Below, piece after piece: positions 6,850 to 7,680 of a stretch of DNA of 7,680 nt (position 1 is its first letter; every line of letters begins with the position of its first letter). The stretch is from Chthoniobacter sp. (GTDB lineage Bacteria; Verrucomicrobiota; Verrucomicrobiia; Chthoniobacterales; Chthoniobacteraceae): the NCBI GenBank assembly GCA_025352865.1, contig JANXSB010000055.1, forward strand, positions 1-7,680, in the 5' to 3' direction. Below the pieces are notes generated by a model. It searched no databases. It had not been told where the DNA came from and saw nothing but the letters and a program-made list of their open reading frames with translations. The position numbers and the translations under genes are program-made.

Positions 6850-7680
6850 TTAGCGGCGTGCATACCAGCGCGCGGCGGGCGCGGTCAAAAGCAGAACCGC
6901 CAGGGGCGCGGCAAACGCGGCGAGGAACATGACGGAGAGCACGGCCGTCTGGCCGTAGTGCGCGAGATTGTGCAGGCGGACAAAGACCGGCGTGAGGCCG
7001 ACGGGCGCGAGGATCGAGCCCGCGGTGAAATCGAAATACGCCCAGCAAAAAAGCTGGAATGCCGCGAGCCAGCGGCGGCGCGTATCGAGCCGCCAAACGA
7101 GCGCGGAGGAGCCGGCGATTCTTGCCAAATGCAAAGCGGGATCGTGATGCGAGGCGTCGAGCAGCCAGCGCAGCGGAAGGGCGAAAGGCAGCAGCAAAAA
7201 CGTGAGCGCGAGGAGCAGCGGGAGAGGGGTGTCGTAGGCGGCATGCAGCGCGGGAAATTGAAACGCAGTGAGGACAAACAATGCGAGGAGCAGCGCACCC
7301 AGCAGGCCCGGCAAAGCAAGCGCCAGCGCGACACGGGGGCGCATTGCGATCCACGCGGCAAGCAACCACGCGGCGAGCGCTGCTGCGGCGGCGAAGGCGA
7401 GGGATGCCGCGAGGTCGTTCGCGAGGACGAAGTTTTCCACGACCGCCCGGAAGCCCGTGACGGCCTGCGCCGCCACGAAAAGCAGCGGCCACCCGCAGGC
7501 GAACAGCGCCGCTCCACCAAGGTACGCGAGCAACGCGCGACGGGCGATGCGACCGGGCGCTTTCCAGGGACCATTCGGTGCGAGGGAAAGTGCGGGTGTG
7601 CGCAGGATGAGCGCGAGCACCGCGACCTCGATGGCGAGCGGCAGCGCGGCGAGCCGCAGCGTTGCGCCGAGCGCGAGTCC
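6850..7680 (-). CDS. ABC transporter permease, FbpB-like two-domain type, N-terminus beyond window
   Basis: The frame is open from the right edge to TAA 6852–6850, giving 276 residues of a C-terminal part. A GTG at 7620 is in frame, but coding character continues upstream of it, so it is probably not the start. Residues 1–27 look like the last helix of a first permease half. Six more hydrophobic segments follow near 49–73, 91–112, 116–140, 151–173, 204–222 and 244–267. The cytoplasmic EAA loop is degenerate: ALHLARIAG (182–190) keeps the Gly but not EAA. DFTAGSILAPVGLTPVFVRL (217–236) fits the position where FbpB/ThiP-type permeases carry 'ELxxTLLLxPxGxxT'. This suggests the iron(III)/thiamine/2-aminoethylphosphonate branch, substrate unresolved. 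It abuts the ATPase gene it presumably partners. No solute-binding protein is in the window. Confidence 0.87.
   Translation of the reverse strand, partial: GLALGATLRLAALPLAIEVAVLALILRTPALSLAPNGPWKAPGRIARRALLAYLGGAALFACGWPLLFVAAQAVTGFRAVVENFVLANDLAASLAFAAAAALAAWLLAAWIAMRPRVALALALPGLLGALLLALFVLTAFQFPALHAAYDTPLPLLLALTFLLLPFALPLRWLLDASHHDPALHLARIAGSSALVWRLDTRRRWLAAFQLFCWAYFDFTAGSILAPVGLTPVFVRLHNLAHYGQTAVLSVMFLAAFAAPLAVLLLTAPAARWYARR

Noticed and set aside
5804..7492. Minus-strand open frame of 562 codons overlapping the permease and ATPase in another frame
   Set aside because: Its composition is almost all Arg/Ala/Pro, the usual shifted-frame artefact of GC-rich genes. The overlapping frames carry ABC motifs and membrane helices.

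Overview
The window is high-GC bacterial DNA. Hand counts of single 60-base lines give 72–77% GC in usp, glxK and fabD, but only 55–58% in the phosphoesterase gene. Several things fit a Verrucomicrobiota (or related PVC-group) chromosome: a secreted PQQ-like beta-propeller protein of a type I associate with Planctomycetes and Verrucomicrobia, an intergenic 'AACCGCAGAGGCGCAG' palindrome of a kind I recall from genomes of this sort, few Shine-Dalgarno sites, and an NHL-propeller lipoprotein. This assignment is a judgement from memory, not a database result.

Left block (minus strand, 1–1695): a secreted PQQ-like beta-propeller protein whose C-terminus lies beyond the left edge, a 137-base gap holding a long inverted repeat, and a single-domain universal stress protein with a good candidate sigma70-type promoter. 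A 194-base divergent region separates this block from the next.

Centre block (plus strand, 1890–5061): a phosphoesterase of the phospholipase C/acid phosphatase family, with clearly lower GC than its neighbours. After a 92-base gap come glycerate kinase and fabD (malonyl-CoA:ACP transacylase), which overlap by ATGA and are probably translationally coupled. The kinase feeds glycerate into lower glycolysis; FabD charges ACP for fatty acid synthesis.

Right block (minus strand, 5056–7680): the C-terminal part of a two-domain FbpB-like ABC permease, its stop codon directly abutting the start of an unusual 597-residue protein. That protein joins a complete ABC ATPase (with TOBE-like tail), a perfect lipoprotein signal peptide in mid-chain, and a six-repeat NHL propeller, all in one uninterrupted frame. 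Its stop overlaps the fabD stop by six bases, tail to tail. This fusion, or two genes sharing one frame, is the most unusual thing in the window. No RNA genes, CRISPR arrays, insertion sequences or convincing intrinsic terminators were seen.
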